Source of the DNA: Nannochloropsis oceanica
Lineage: Eukaryota; Sar; Eustigmatophyceae; Eustigmatales; Monodopsidaceae
Direction of reading: 5' to 3'
Length of the DNA stretch: 64,000 nt
Assembly (NCBI GenBank): GCA_004519485.1
Contig: CP038132.1
Coordinates: forward strand, 231,001 to 295,000
Part shown: piece by piece, positions 40,552-51,602 of the stretch
Layout of the letters: every line of letters starts with the position of its first letter
How positions within the stretch are numbered: the first letter of the stretch is position 1
Notes under the pieces: generated by a model
Told to the model about the DNA's origin: nothing
The model's input: only the letters and a program-made list of their open reading frames with translations
Databases searched by the model: none
Translations under genes and position numbers: made by a program

Positions 40552-42300
40552 TTAGAGCTCAAACACGGCCTTCAATGTCTTCAGCGCCACTAGGTTCTTC
40601 TCCAAGTCCTCCGTTGCCCTTAAGTGGGACATAGGTCCGTGCAGCAGCTTGTTCACAATCCCCTTGGTCAACCTCTCAACCGTCTGGAGTTCCTTGTCCG
40701 AGAGATTATTGAGTTTTTTCGACGCCTTTTTCAACTCCTCCATCCGCATCGTCTCTGCCTTCTCCTGGAGCTTCATCAGCGCCGGGACTGCGCCGAGAGA
40801 GAACTGCCACGAGCGAAATTTCTCCATCTCTTCCACCAGCAAATCCTCCGCCTCGAGCATCTGCTTCTTGCGCGTGGCTGTGTTGCGGTCAACCACCTCT
40901 TTCAGATGATCCACGTTGTACGAATACATGCCCTCTATGTCAGCCACCTCCGTCTCCACATTGCGGGGGACAGATATGTCGACAATGACTTTACCGGGAG
41001 CCAAACCAGCGTCTTGGATGTTGTCCTTGGTAAGCAAGCACCCTTGCGCTGAGGTCGAGGTGTAGACCACGTCATGCGAGTGCATGACCGGCCACAACTC
41101 ATCCATCAGTCGGATGTCCACCTCCATCTCGGGAAATTCCGCAGCCAAGGTCTCTGCCCTCTCCCTTCCTCGGTTCATCAGCGTCACGCTCTTCATGCCT
41201 TGGGACGCCATGTGGATCATGAGTAACCTTGACATTTTCCCCGCGCCAATAATGGCCACCTTACTTTCCTCAAACGTCTTTCCCAAGTCCTGGGGGCAAC
41301 GCAATTGAGAAAACTCTACCGCAGCTGACGAAATGGAGACAGCACCCTTGCTGATTCCCGTTTCAGAGCGCACACGCTTCCCGGCCGCCACGGCCGAGTT
41401 CAGCATCCGCGACACGACTTTGCCGCCCTTCCCATCCTCCTCCATCCCGTGGTTATAGCACTGTTTCACCTGACTCAAAATCTGGCCCTCCCCTACCACC
41501 AGCGAGTCCAAGCCGCCTGATACCCGCATCAAGTGCCAGATAGCATCCTCCCCCGACAGGAGGAACAAATTCTTTCTTAAAACTTTCTGGGGCAGGCCCG
41601 AGTGACGCTCCAAGAAAGCTGTCGCCTCGTGAAAGGCAGCGTAGGAATCATGAGCCGCAAAGTAGATCTCGAAACGATTGCACGTCGACAGGGTGCAGGC
41701 CTCAGCGATGACATTGCTCTCACACAATTTGTTGGCGGCGTCGTTCCATTGCGCTTCGGGAATGGAGAGCTTCTCACGTACATCCACCGCGGCGTTGTGG
41801 TGCGACAAGCCAATCACATGCACTTCCAAAGGCGTCATGCTCGTGGCCTTGCGCTTCTTCTTGCCTTCTGCTTTCTCCTCCTTTTCAGCTGCCGCGGCCA
41901 CCACGCCAGTCGAAATAGGAGGGGCAACGGTTGCCGCATAGAGCGGCTTCAGAGCAGCCCCCACGCGACGCTTGCGCATCGAGGATTCCACCTTGCTGCC
42001 CGTTGAGGGCGCCACAAAGAGCCCCGAAGACGTGCGGAACCCGCCCTCATCCAAAACGGCGGTGCCGGCACCGCTGGGTGGTGCACGGGGGGCGGCGATG
42101 TTGCGGGGAAGGGTGGCCGGAGCCAAGAAGGCGGCGGTCGTCACCGTGTTCGTGGCCTTGCTCCCACCCCAGCCTCGGAAAGGGCAGTTGCGGCCGCCAG
42201 CTTTGGCACTGCTCGCGGACGCCGCAGAGCTACCACTCATGCCTAGCATGAAGAGCAGGTGGAGCTGCAACAAGGCGAAGAAGATGCGGAGAGGGCACAT
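40552..42300 (-). CDS. HEMA: Glutamyl-tRNA reductase, plastid
   Basis: The ATG at 42300 gives 582 residues in one exon. The enzyme reduces glutamyl-tRNA(Glu) to glutamate-1-semialdehyde, the committed step of tetrapyrrole (chlorophyll and heme) synthesis. Residues 1-155 are an extension with an N-terminal hydrophobic segment and an Ala/Ser/Arg-rich region, fitting a bipartite plastid presequence. The core starts at HVIGLSHHNAAVDVREKL near 161. The catalytic cysteine lies in TLSTCNRFEIYF at Cys207. GGLDSLVVGEGQILSQVK, the NADPH-binding VAIIGAGKMSRL and DISVPRNVE follow, then the C-terminal dimerisation helix. All landmarks are present and the length after the presequence is normal. It diverges from the methylmalonate-semialdehyde dehydrogenase gene. 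Identity is secure. Confidence 0.97.
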   Translation of the reverse strand: MCPLRIFFALLQLHLLFMLGMSGSSAASASSAKAGGRNCPFRGWGGSKATNTVTTAAFLAPATLPRNIAAPRAPPSGAGTAVLDEGGFRTSSGLFVAPSTGSKVESSMRKRRVGAALKPLYAATVAPPISTGVVAAAAEKEEKAEGKKKRKATSMTPLEVHVIGLSHHNAAVDVREKLSIPEAQWNDAANKLCESNVIAEACTLSTCNRFEIYFAAHDSYAAFHEATAFLERHSGLPQKVLRKNLFLLSGEDAIWHLMRVSGGLDSLVVGEGQILSQVKQCYNHGMEEDGKGGKVVSRMLNSAVAAGKRVRSETGISKGAVSISSAAVEFSQLRCPQDLGKTFEESKVAIIGAGKMSRLLMIHMASQGMKSVTLMNRGRERAETLAAEFPEMEVDIRLMDELWPVMHSHDVVYTSTSAQGCLLTKDNIQDAGLAPGKVIVDISVPRNVETEVADIEGMYSYNVDHLKEVVDRNTATRKKQMLEAEDLLVEEMEKFRSWQFSLGAVPALMKLQEKAETMRMEELKKASKKLNNLSDKELQTVERLTKGIVNKLLHGPMSHLRATEDLEKNLVALKTLKAVFEL

Positions 42301-43674
42301 AGTTGTCGTAATGTGGGGTGAGTGATTGGTCGACCTCGGGAGATGACGGCGGGGCCTTGCTTCCCGTCCTCAAGCTCAACTCGTCCCAGGGCAACCGCAC
42401 GGCAGGCAGGCTGCAGCAACAAAAGGGGTGGAAAGGCACCTATGGTGGTGTGTGGGTGGGTGGGTTAGGGTGATGGACTGAGTACGAGTGCGCAATGGAA
42501 TCGCGAGACGAAAAATCTTGCGCAGCAATCTGACTGGGTCTTTTTGTTGCCTCAGCCACAAACGCTGCAAGGCCTTCAGCAGCCCCAAATATCCTCTCCC
42601 CTCGCACACAACAGCCTTTGTTTGAGCTCGAATGCGCGTGCTTAAGCAAGGTTTTGGACTGTGCCTAACCAGGGAGGGGGGCATGGCGTCATGTGGAGAG
42701 GGATGCCAAGGTTGCCGACCATGAAATGCCTCTGATTCAGCGCTTTCGATCTTTAGCAGCCGAGAGACAACCCAAGAGATTGGGAAAGAGGGTTGACCAA
42801 TTTGTTAATTAGGTAGGGCTTACGCTTATGTCTCGTTGCTGATTGGAGAGGGATGTTGTGTTCGGGTCACAGAGGCAACCGAAAACTCAGAGCCGTAGTG
42901 GTTATTGAAGGCTTGGATGCTTCTTTCATCAAATCCGAGCTTCTGAGCTTGCTGCAGCACAATTGAAGCTCAACCCCTGTTTTTCGCTCAACCAGGGAAG
43001 CCCTCGATTACGGCTGTCCCAGCATTTCGGCTCCAGCACATGTCCGGGTCGCCAAATTCAACAAATAGTTTTGGTATATGCAGCCTCATGGCACCAAAAG
43101 CCAAATTAAGCACACCCTCACCTCCCATGCGTGAGGCTTTGTCGAAGCCCCACTAGCTTCACCACCTAATCGCTCCTGTCTAAATCGAATTGGATCGAGA
43201 ACTTGATTCGTTTGTTCCATTTATCATACATTACGACGCGTCGCCGAGGTTTCATATCACAACAACAGTAGCAGCATCCGCAGCATCCGCAGCATCCGCA
43301 GCATCCGCAGCAGCAGCAAAAGCAGCAGCAGCAAAAGCAGCTGTAGCAGCAAAAGCAGCAGAGGCAGCCAAGCGGGGGGGGCAAGATGTCTGCGCCCCCC
43401 CTGGCGACACCGATACTGTTATGTACACCTTGTGCAGCTTTTGCTTTGTTGCGTTGTGGTTGCATAGACCTTTTTATTCGTCATCCGCCGCATAAAGGAC
43501 GAGATTTACCTTCTCATCCCACGTGGACGCGGACGCACATTTGATGCATCCGCACCTACCATTTGACTTCGCGCCGTCTGAGCCGGGTAAAACAGGCTGT
43601 ATCAAATTATATTTAATGTGACTTTTTTCCCACCCATACCTCCTCCACAACGATAAAAGAGCTACAGGAAGAAA
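42301..43674. promoter_or_regulatory. Divergent HEMA / dehydrogenase upstream region, 1.37 kb
   Basis: No gene supported. Contains the CAG-type minisatellite at about 43260-43375. HEMA promoters are usually light- and cell-cycle-controlled, but no specific element is visible. Confidence 0.45.
43262..43375. repeat. GCAGCATCC / CAGCAGCAAAAG minisatellite
   Basis: Four tandem 9-bp units (gcagcatcc) are followed by CAG-rich 12-18 bp units with AAAAG interruptions. There is no spacer diversity, so it is not a CRISPR array. Confidence 0.9.
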
Positions 43675-45448
43675 ATGAGTCACCCCACCACCAATTCATC
43701 CGCTCCCTCCTCGAGCACGCAAGCCCTGATCACCTGCGACAACTTCATCCAAGGGAAATACCAGCCCTCCTCGTCCTCCAATGATTACCTCCCCGTTGTT
43801 TCGCCGGTCGACAATACGCAGGTCGGGAGGGTCTGCATCTCGAATGCCGCCGATGTTGACATGGCAGTGGCCTGTGCCCAAGGAGCCTTTCCTGGCTGGA
43901 GCGGATTGACCATGAAGGCAAGGGCTAGCATCATGTTCCGCTTTCAGCATTTGATGGAAATTCACGCGGAAGAGTTGGCCCAGCTGGTAGTGCGTGAGAA
44001 CGGGAAGAACATCGCCGAGGCCCGTGCTTCCGTCGCTAAAGGAAACGAGACAGTGGAATGGGCGTGTGGGCTGCCCCAAATGGTGCAAGGGAAGATCTTG
44101 CAGGTCTCTCGTGGGGTCACATGCTCGGATTTGCGCGAGCCTATAGGGGTGGTTGCTTCTGTGTCTCCTCTTAATTTTCCGATAATGTGTCCCATGTGGA
44201 CGATTCCGATCGCGTTGACTGCAGGGAACTGCGTGATTCTCAAGCCGTCGGAAAAGGTGCCTTTGACAATGCACCGTGTGGCGGCATTGTTACACGAAGC
44301 AGGTGTGCCTCCAGGGGTGTTTCAGATCGTCAACGGTACAGCCGAGGCGGTGAATGCTCTAATCGACCATCCTGGCGTTGCAGGAGTGACGTTCGTAGGA
44401 TCCTCAAGGGTGGCGGAGTTGGTCGCCAATCGGGCCACCAAATTAAATAAAAGGGTGCTGGCTATGGGAGGCGCGAAGAACCATTTGGTGGCGCTACCGG
44501 ATTGTGAGGTGGAGAGTGCGGCGAGTGATATTGTGGCGAGCTTCGCGGGATGTGCCGGGCAACGGTGCATGGTACGTTGCCGCGTGTAAATGTTTTGATG
44601 GGTGACATTTCTATGTCTCTCCTCCTCCGGTCGTGCACTCTTTGCCATCACCATTCGGTGATGGTTCTTTCGTCTACTTTCAATCTTTTTCATTCATTTA
44701 TTCGTAATTGTTTGTTAATTTGTCGTCTTAAATCTTCTCATACACACGCAATTTTACTCCGCTCCTCCCCTTCCTCTGCACAGGCGGCCACCGTCCTCAT
44801 CCTCGTCGGAAAGCAGCCTGCACTACTTGACGCCATAGTTAGCAAAGCCAAAGGCCTCGCTCCTGGAGTTACACCTGGACAGGTGGGTGCTATCATTGAC
44901 GCCGCGTCGCAACAGCGAATTTTGGGGTATATAAGCGTGGCGGAGAAGGAGGGTGTGAAGCTGTTGGTGGACGGTCGAGGGTGGGCAACGAGCCAAAAAG
45001 CGGGTACTTGGGTAGGGCCGACGGTGTTGCTGCATTCGAATAAGGAGGACAAGGCGCTGAAAGACGAAATATTCGGGCCAGTCTTGTCGGTGATTGAAAT
45101 GCAGACCTGGGATGAAGCGATTGCCTTTGAAAATGCCAATCCGCATGGGAATGCTGCTTGTATTTATACCACGGTTGGGGCTCACGCTGCGTATTTTGAG
45201 ACAAGATTCCGCGCGGGCATGATAGGGGTTAATGTGGGCGTGCCTGTCCCGAGGGAGCCGTTCTCGTTTGGAGGGCTGTTTGGCACGCAAAGCAAATATG
45301 GGTGCATGGTAGATATTACGGGCGAGGGTTGTTTGGAGTTCGTGACCAATAAAAGGAAAATAACAACCAAGTGGGCGTTTCCCTATGGGGTGGGGGGGAG
45401 TGCTGCTGGTGGGGACGTGAATGGGAATGGAGGGGGCGCATTTCAGGG

Positions 45449-45485
<37 letters not shown>

Positions 45486-45521
45486 GCATCGGACCGGGCG
45501 AGTTTCATAGGGTCCATGTAG
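43675..45521 (+). CDS. Methylmalonate-semialdehyde dehydrogenase (acylating), two exons
   Basis: Exons 43675-44571 and 44784-45521 join as ...GQRCM|AATVLILVG... to give 544 residues. The family (ALDH6; MmsA/IolA) oxidises methylmalonate and malonate semialdehydes to propionyl- or acetyl-CoA in valine, thymine and inositol breakdown, normally in mitochondria. Visible landmarks are the N-terminal FIQGKY and SPVDNTQVGRV, PLNFPIMCPMW, GNCVILKPSEKVP, GVTFVGSSRVAE, GGAKNHLV and the catalytic cysteine in AGCAGQRCM near residue 297. EIFGPVLSV and PFSFGG follow in exon 2. The N-terminus is Ser/Thr-rich and only weakly presequence-like, so an upstream targeting exon is possible. The C-terminus is extended by a Gly-rich piece and about 13 glutamines from a CAG run. 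Gene symbol left empty because naming differs between organisms. Confidence 0.92.
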
Positions 45522-45765
45522 ATGGGAGAACGACAGATACAACAGGAAGAGAAGAAGAGAAAGATTCACAGCAAGCATTTCAGTTGACCGCGGTATAAAT
45601 TTCAAGGATTCTTACCTGCGCCATATTCTCGGTACTCCTTCAACACAGACACAAGAACACCGCACACTTAAGTACACAACTTGTTCACACTCAAGGCACT
45701 CACAGACATAAACTGATACAAATCTTATCATGACCCTCCATTTCTTCCCTCCCTCCTTTCCTACT

Positions 45766-47406
45766 CTATTTAAAATTCTGCTTCAGCCAGTCCGCGGCAA
45801 TCTTTTCCCGTTCCTTCTCCCGCTGCCGCACCAGCTTATTCCTTTGCCTTCGACGCCAATAGCTCCCATCCTCATTCGGATGGATAATCTCATAATCTCC
45901 CTCCGTCGTTTCCTTACTCAAGGCCTCCAACGACGACACCAAAATCAACGCCTGCCCCTCCCCCACCACCACCATCTCCCTCCCCCTCAATTGCTCTTTG
46001 TCCACCACGATCCCCAAAGGTGACAACGTCTCAGCATCGTACTCTATCACCTGCCCTTCGTGCACGCCCAGCACCCGCCCATCTGCCATATGCCACCAAC
46101 AAACCTTCTCCCTTCCCTCCCCCTCTTCGTCCATTGCATCCAGAATCACTCCTTCCGGACTCTGCAGATAACACCCATCTTCTTCCGCGGGGGAGTAGGC
46201 CCTAAACCACTTATCATGTGCATAATCCTCATGCCCATGCGCTTCGACTATATCTTCCCCCCCTGGTTTATATTTGATTGTGACATCCAATCGCAACTCT
46301 CCGCCCTTATGATGGTTGACCGTGTAGACTTGCAAGCCCTCCCCATCCCCCTGGACCATCCGACTTTGCCTCCTTCCGTCCCTCGAGGACTTCTCACCCA
46401 TCACGCCCGTTTGGACAAAAACCGTTCCTTCCCTAGACGTGATCGAGTCCTCATAGTCTGCTGAGAGGTGGAAATGACCCGAGAACCACGCCTTGATGCA
46501 ATGGTTTTCCTTGCACAAGCGAATGAACACCCGTCGTTCCTCGTCGCCGCTCGAGTGATTGAGGAAGGCACAGCCATTCTTAATATGAACGTTTTGGACC
46601 ACCCTTATCCCTGCGCCCATGGGAGGGGCATGGCTGAATACGAGAACGCGCCAACCCTCCTCCTCTGGATGATGCTTCAGCAGGTTCTCGAGCCAAATGG
46701 TTTGGGCCTTTGGAATGTAGACTTCGTGAGAGGAGAAGGGCGAGGACCTGAAACGCGTCGTGCTCAGGCCGATGCAGAGGGTCTTTTCGCCGATTTGATG
46801 GCAAAATGTAGGAAATTTTAGTCCGAATGCGTCTTGCCAAGCTTGTAAATTTTCCACGTCTGTCGAGAATTCGTCCATGCCCTCCAGGTCGTGGTTCCTG
46901 AAGGGGTGAAGTGGAGTGAGATGGAGGTCAGTAAGGGAGAGGGAAGAAAAAAAAAGGGCGGCGCGGGTGACATACCCAGTTACCAAGTTGTAGGGCAGGT
47001 GGTATCCTTCAAGGTATGCCTTGGCATGCTCAAAGCAAGTCGTCGTACCGGCATCGCCGTACGCCCCAAGGTCGCCTAAGCTTACGAGACGGGCTTGGGA
47101 CTTGGGCGAGGAGAGCTTGTTTTTGAGCACGGCCATGTTGTCGATGATGTGCTGCCGACCCTCATTGTGAAGCGCCATATCGTAACGATCCAGATGAAGG
47201 TCGCCGAGTATAGCAAGGCAAAAGTCGGGCACCAAGCCTTCCTCAGCTTTGAAAGGCTGTCCCCCGGACAAGACGAGGCCTCTGGATCGAAGACGCGTCT
47301 TGGCAGCTTTAAGGGCGTGACTGAAAAAGGCATGACTACTGATTGGGATGGTGACGATGGCAAGCAGCAGGAACAACAGGAGGGACAGCATTGGTGGCTG
47401 CACCAT
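45766..47406 (-). CDS. Calcineurin-like metallophosphoesterase with signal peptide, two exons
   Basis: The ATG at 47406 opens a strong signal peptide (MLSLLLFLLLAIVTIPISS) ending SHAFF, a plastid- or secretory-type junction. The frame is open further upstream to an ATG at 47661. A 78-nt intron (46975-46898) is in frame and unbroken by stops, but removing it restores the family motif TGNHDLEG, so I prefer 520 residues over reading through. The metal-binding motifs are LGDLHLD (GDxH), SLGDLGAYGD (GDxxD region), GNHDLE (GNHE/D), FSHAP and GHFHLS (GHxH). The C-terminal 200 residues are a separate region without known motifs, acidic and charged. Substrate is unknown; family members act on phosphoproteins, nucleotides or phospholipids. 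Convergent with the dehydrogenase gene. Confidence 0.82.
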   Translation of the reverse strand: MVQPPMLSLLLFLLLAIVTIPISSHAFFSHALKAAKTRLRSRGLVLSGGQPFKAEEGLVPDFCLAILGDLHLDRYDMALHNEGRQHIIDNMAVLKNKLSSPKSQARLVSLGDLGAYGDAGTTTCFEHAKAYLEGYHLPYNLVTGYVTRAALFFSSLSLTDLHLTPLHPFRNHDLEGMDEFSTDVENLQAWQDAFGLKFPTFCHQIGEKTLCIGLSTTRFRSSPFSSHEVYIPKAQTIWLENLLKHHPEEEGWRVLVFSHAPPMGAGIRVVQNVHIKNGCAFLNHSSGDEERRVFIRLCKENHCIKAWFSGHFHLSADYEDSITSREGTVFVQTGVMGEKSSRDGRRQSRMVQGDGEGLQVYTVNHHKGGELRLDVTIKYKPGGEDIVEAHGHEDYAHDKWFRAYSPAEEDGCYLQSPEGVILDAMDEEGEGREKVCWWHMADGRVLGVHEGQVIEYDAETLSPLGIVVDKEQLRGREMVVVGEGQALILVSSLEALSKETTEGDYEIIHPNEDGSYWRRRQRNKLVRQREKEREKIAADWLKQNFK

Positions 47407-47765
47407 TCTGTGTTGTGTGTGGGTTGTAGGGTTTCGTTCGGATGCTTTAGGGAATAGTGGTCTCGAAGTCGTGGGAATAAGGAGATCGGACTTTGGCGTT
47501 CGGAAGGTAATCCAGTCGCCTTGACTTAACAGTTCCGAGCGTTTGTTGTCACCATCAACAGGACCGCATGTCCTGCCTGTGGTCGTGCAGTTAAAGAGCG
47601 CAAAAAAGGCTATGTCAGTGTGCGGCAACCTCCCCATACACCCTCCCATTGTTTTTCGCATTTACTACATGTAGTACAACGCATTACTTTCTTACTTCTT
47701 TTGTTCATTATCTTATGTCATGGATGCTTTCTTTTTACACTTCTCCAGTATGGATAATCGTCCTG
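47407..47765. other. Short intergenic region
   Basis: Holds the 5' flank of the phosphoesterase (with an alternative ATG at 47661) and the 3' flank of the glycosidase-like gene. No gene seen. Confidence 0.5.
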
Positions 47766-50447
47766 CTACCAAAATTTCAAGAACGACAAGCCCGCACCCA
47801 CCACCCTGCCCACGCTTGACATCATACCCCCCCCACTCTCACCGCCTTCCCCTCTTTCATTCAAGCTTCCCATCTCGCTTTCAACACGTCGCAATTCAGT
47901 TCCACTGCTCGTACCACCATACCCATGGCCATGTCGGAATGATTCATAGAGCCCGCGGGGCCGGCCCACCGGGTGGCCACTCTTTTTTCTCTGTTTGGTC
48001 GTCAACGCCGTCTTACCATCAGCCGAACCAGCGCCAAGCCTGAGAGCTTTGGAACTCCTCTTCTCTTCCTCCTCCGTCTCCCCTCCTTGGTAGCTCCTTT
48101 CCCCATCATCATCCCCCTCTTCCCCTTCATAGTGTCCCTCCTCTTCCTCCTCCCGCACAAGCAACATGGACGATACCGGCCCCACATTTTCCACATCCGC
48201 CCTCGACAACTTCCTGAACAAACTCAACGACAATACAAAACACCCCATCCCCGTTGCAAACGCAATAACCAACTCCACTACCACCAAAGCAAACGTGAGA
48301 TCATGACTTATAGGCGGAGTCTCTGCCCCTCCCGGAGCATCAGCATGCAACAACGTCCAAACCAACGCCGCAGCCAACGTGCTCTCCTCTCCATACATGT
48401 CCTCCTTTTTCCCCTGGGGCAAACCAGAGACAGGATCAAAATACCGACAAAACCGAAACGTCGGGGACGTCGCCGGAGGCTTCGCAAATGGGTCCATGCT
48501 CGCGGCACAGACCAACGAAACCGTCTCGTTCAGTAGCCACTGATTCAAACCGAAGTCCCCATTCATGGCCAGGCCTCTTTGGACAATTAGATTGTGCAGG
48601 AGAGATACCTTGGGTTTGGGGTCGTTTACGGCACAGGCACTGGTGGGTAGTCTATACACATCCCCTTGACAATCAAAAGATGAGTTTAAGCCCGGCGTAA
48701 TGATTTGAAAGAAGAGGCCTTCCACTCGAGAAGGAGGCAGACCACTTCCTCCCACATACAAAGGCCAAAAATTACTTACGACGCTGAAAGGATAGAAGCT
48801 TCCGGGGGGCAAAGGGACGGAGGGAGGGGAGGGAGGAGGGGCGGACACTGCGGGGGGTTTCTTGGGCATGGCCAAGCTGCGCAATGTTCCTCCCTGATGA
48901 TGATGCACCGGTGTTGTCACCTTCGGTCGTTTACTGCCACTACCAGTAGTAGTAGCAGTAGCAGCAGTACCAGCAGCCCTACCACTACTACCGGCTCCCT
49001 TCGCCTGCGCCGTCAAACCCCCCACTCCTAACCCAGCTACCACGCCCTTCTGCGACACCGCCGTTGAGGCCGTCGATGCCGCCACAAAAGATACCCTTGA
49101 TGCTGTTGCTGCCTCGATTTTCGTTGAGGCCATTTTGGGTGCTGCGTTCGCTTCAAGCAAATAACTACTATACCGATCACCCGCCCACAGGTACTCTAAC
49201 CGTGTGCTTGCTGTGTCCGCCCACCCCGTCACCGCATTCCGCATCCCATCATCCACCACGTCCGAACTGTGCAGCTGCAATATCTTCGCCATTGCCGCCA
49301 GACTCACATCCGCCGCCGCTAACACCGAATTAAATTCCACGTCAATCACCAAGAAAGGCGTCTCCTGTTGAATCCTCGTGTCATCATACCCACTTCCCCT
49401 CCCCATCAAATCAACCAAATACATTTCTGCCGTAAATATCTCTTCTCCAGGATATCCAGCGATGCTTGCTGGCTCCTCCAGGGGTACGCGTGGCACCCAC
49501 TCCTCGGCAGTCAGTCGTGCTTGGGTAGCGTTGAGCACCTCGGCCCATATGGGTGAGTCGGCTGGGAGCTCGCTTTCCCACGGATGATAGGAATAAACCA
49601 AGTGATTGTGTGCATCTCGAGATAAATGTAGATAGCCATGATACTTATAAATGGCAGGAAAGACTTCAGCGAGGAAAGCCAGGCCTGCATCGTCCCGACG
49701 GGCATTAAAGAGTTGCATTGCGATGATAGCATGATAGGGAGGGGCAGCAAGTCCTGCGCTGGTTAGATTGGACTCGCCTTGAGGGGCTTGCCATTGACTA
49801 GGACCGGGGAAGAAAGTTCCTTGAAGCCAAGCGTCGCCGTCGCTGGCGGCGGGAAAACGTATACGGGGGACGAGGCCATTGATGGGCCACTGGCCTGCTA
49901 GGCTGTGTTTTGGGGTAGGAGAGACAGGGGAGAGTTGGGAGGGAAGGATGAAGAAGGAATTGTACAGAGACCAAAAAATAAGGTGAGTAGTATTGGATAA
50001 TTTCTAAGACGTGCACGGGGCTCAAAAATTGCGATTCGGACCGACTAGAAATGACCCTCCAGCTCCGTACCGAGCTCCGCCTCTGCTGCCTCCCTCCCTC
50101 CCTCACTCCCTCGTTTCCAGCGCCCGCAAGCGACAGACCCTCTATAGCCATACAGCCACACACATAGTAGTAGATAAAGCGTACCTCGCCAGCAGTTCTT
50201 TCATGCCGGCGTCCGGGTCAAACTTGGCATAGGCATAGGCAGTAAAGAGGGAGGAGGTCGAGTCGAGAAAGGGAGCCGTGGCTTTGGAAGGCACCGTCCA
50301 TCCTTGCGTGGGATCGACGTTCGCTCGTAGCAGCGCCTGGGCCTCATCCAGTAGAAGGGTCGTGTTGCAGGCTTGCTGCGCGTGGTTCAGAAAGGGGTTG
50401 ACCAAGGCAAAGAGAATGCTAGCCGCTGCAGATGTTCTTCCAAGCAT
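47766..50447 (-). CDS. GH63-like glycosidase with signal peptide and C-terminal membrane helix, two exons
   Basis: Exons 50447-50185 and 49902-47766 join in frame (Ser codon split) to give 799 residues. Residues 1-24 form a signal peptide. The lumenal part has QGTFFPGPSQWQAP, PPYHAIIAMQLFNARRDD, FPAIYKYHGYLHLSRDA and SYHPWESELPADSPIWAEVL, and later FLVIDVEFNSVLAAADVSLAAMAKIL. This order is that of the (alpha/alpha)6 barrel of GH63-type enzymes (mannosylglycerate hydrolase, glucosidase I, related bacterial glucosidases). A Ser/Thr/Pro-rich linker interrupts the domain. A single hydrophobic helix (LTFALVVVELVIAFATGMGCFVL) near residue 660 and an acidic/basic cytosolic tail make it a type I membrane protein, unlike glucosidase I, which is type II. 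Substrate not predictable; glycan trimming in the ER or turnover of a compatible solute are options. Confidence 0.65.
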
Positions 50448-51036
50448 GACCGCAGCTAGGGGAGGCGGGACAGCTTGGCTTTAGCCAGCCTCGCTTAGTT
50501 GGAGTGATGTCTGCTTGGGGGTAAGGACGCAATGACGAATGAGATACCAGTCGTGCGGTCGTGATACGTGATGTATGTGTTGAGTGAGCACGTAACATTG
50601 CCTCGATGAAGAAGCGAAAGCGCCGCAAGGAGACTGTCTGAGGCCGGTGACGTTCTGACATGTATGTGCTCCTCGCCAGAGGACACAACCATGCGAAGAC
50701 CCCACGATACCTTCACAGTATAAGCACAGGCATATTTAATGTGTGCAACTGTGGCTGACCTGCCCAGTGGGCCTTTTGCCTCGACAATTTGTGCTCGAGA
50801 CCCAGCCTCCCCAGTCTCGCCCAGCAGGCATCGTATTTGTCACAGGCACTCCTCTACGTCTACCACATCTACTATCGCACGATCGGCACAAAAAATAATC
50901 ATAACCGCAAATGGTTAGAACTCACAGCTCAAACCGACTCGGCTTGTCTGGTGGCTGTGTCCCTCTCTAGCCATCTACTTCTCATCGTCACCCCTCCCTC
51001 CCCATTCCCCCAATCACGCCCTCTTCGTACACAGCC
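50448..51036. promoter_or_regulatory. Divergent upstream region (glycosidase / mS34)
   Basis: About 0.6 kb without a supported gene. Short minus-strand frames here have no motif. Confidence 0.4.
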
Positions 51037-51345
51037 ATGCCGCCGCCCCCCGGCCAGAGCCTCTTCCAAGTCGTCAACGGCCTGCGGCATTATGGTGTCG
51101 GGGCCCGATTAACCCGCTCGATATGGCACGGCGAGCCGGGGACGTATTGGGATGTCAAGCGAGTCGCCTTGAAGGAGGGGGACCCAAACCACGGCAAGGC
51201 ATGGGGTGTCTTTCATTGGAAAGGTGTACCGAAAGGCGGAGAGCAGAAGATTCGCGGGCCCTTGAAGAAACAGTGGACGATTGTGGAGGGAACTGGAGGG
51301 AATGGTGGTGGGGCTGAGGGTGGGAGCTCTGCCACGCTACTATGA
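51037..51345 (+). CDS. MRPS34: Mitochondrial small ribosomal subunit protein mS34
   Basis: The ATG at 51037 gives 102 residues in one exon. The protein reads HYGVGARLTRSIW, GTYWDVKRVALKEGD, HGKAWGVFHWKGVP and KIRGPLKKQW. This matches the conserved core of mS34, in which a Gly-x-Gly-x-x-x-Thr-Arg segment, a TYW-x-x-x-RV strand, GKAWG and the final LKxxW follow in this order. Plant and algal forms are about this short. No separate presequence is apparent; mS34 is small and basic and may import without a cleaved one. The last 15 residues are Gly/Ser-rich. The same sequence could only loosely fit complex I subunit B17.2, which lacks the GVGxRxTR element, so mS34 is preferred. Confidence 0.7.
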   Translation: MPPPPGQSLFQVVNGLRHYGVGARLTRSIWHGEPGTYWDVKRVALKEGDPNHGKAWGVFHWKGVPKGGEQKIRGPLKKQWTIVEGTGGNGGGAEGGSSATLL

Positions 51346-51602
51346 CAAGCATGATTCAACAAAGTAAAACAGAGGAAAAGGAAAGCGGAAGCATCTGGAC
51401 TGGCTCCAGCGACCTGTGATCATCTGCACTAGCATTGTATATGTATTTATTTGTTCCTTTTTCTCGCTTCTATCGCGCACCTTCTCGTATAGTATGCGGG
51501 CCAAAATCACCCCGTTACTGTATTCTCAACAGTCATTCGTCCTCTCCCCTTTCTTTTTCCCCTCTCCCGATGCTTCTCGCCTCCTCCTGCTCTCTACCTA
51601 CA

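Noticed and set aside
43262-43375. CRISPR-like repeat array
   Set aside because: Units are 9-18 bp with no unique spacers, in a eukaryotic nuclear context; it is a minisatellite.
51037-51345. Complex I subunit B17.2 (NDUFA12) as identity of the 102-residue protein
   Set aside because: The order GVGxRxTR, TYWxxxRV, GKAWG and LKxxW fits mS34 better.
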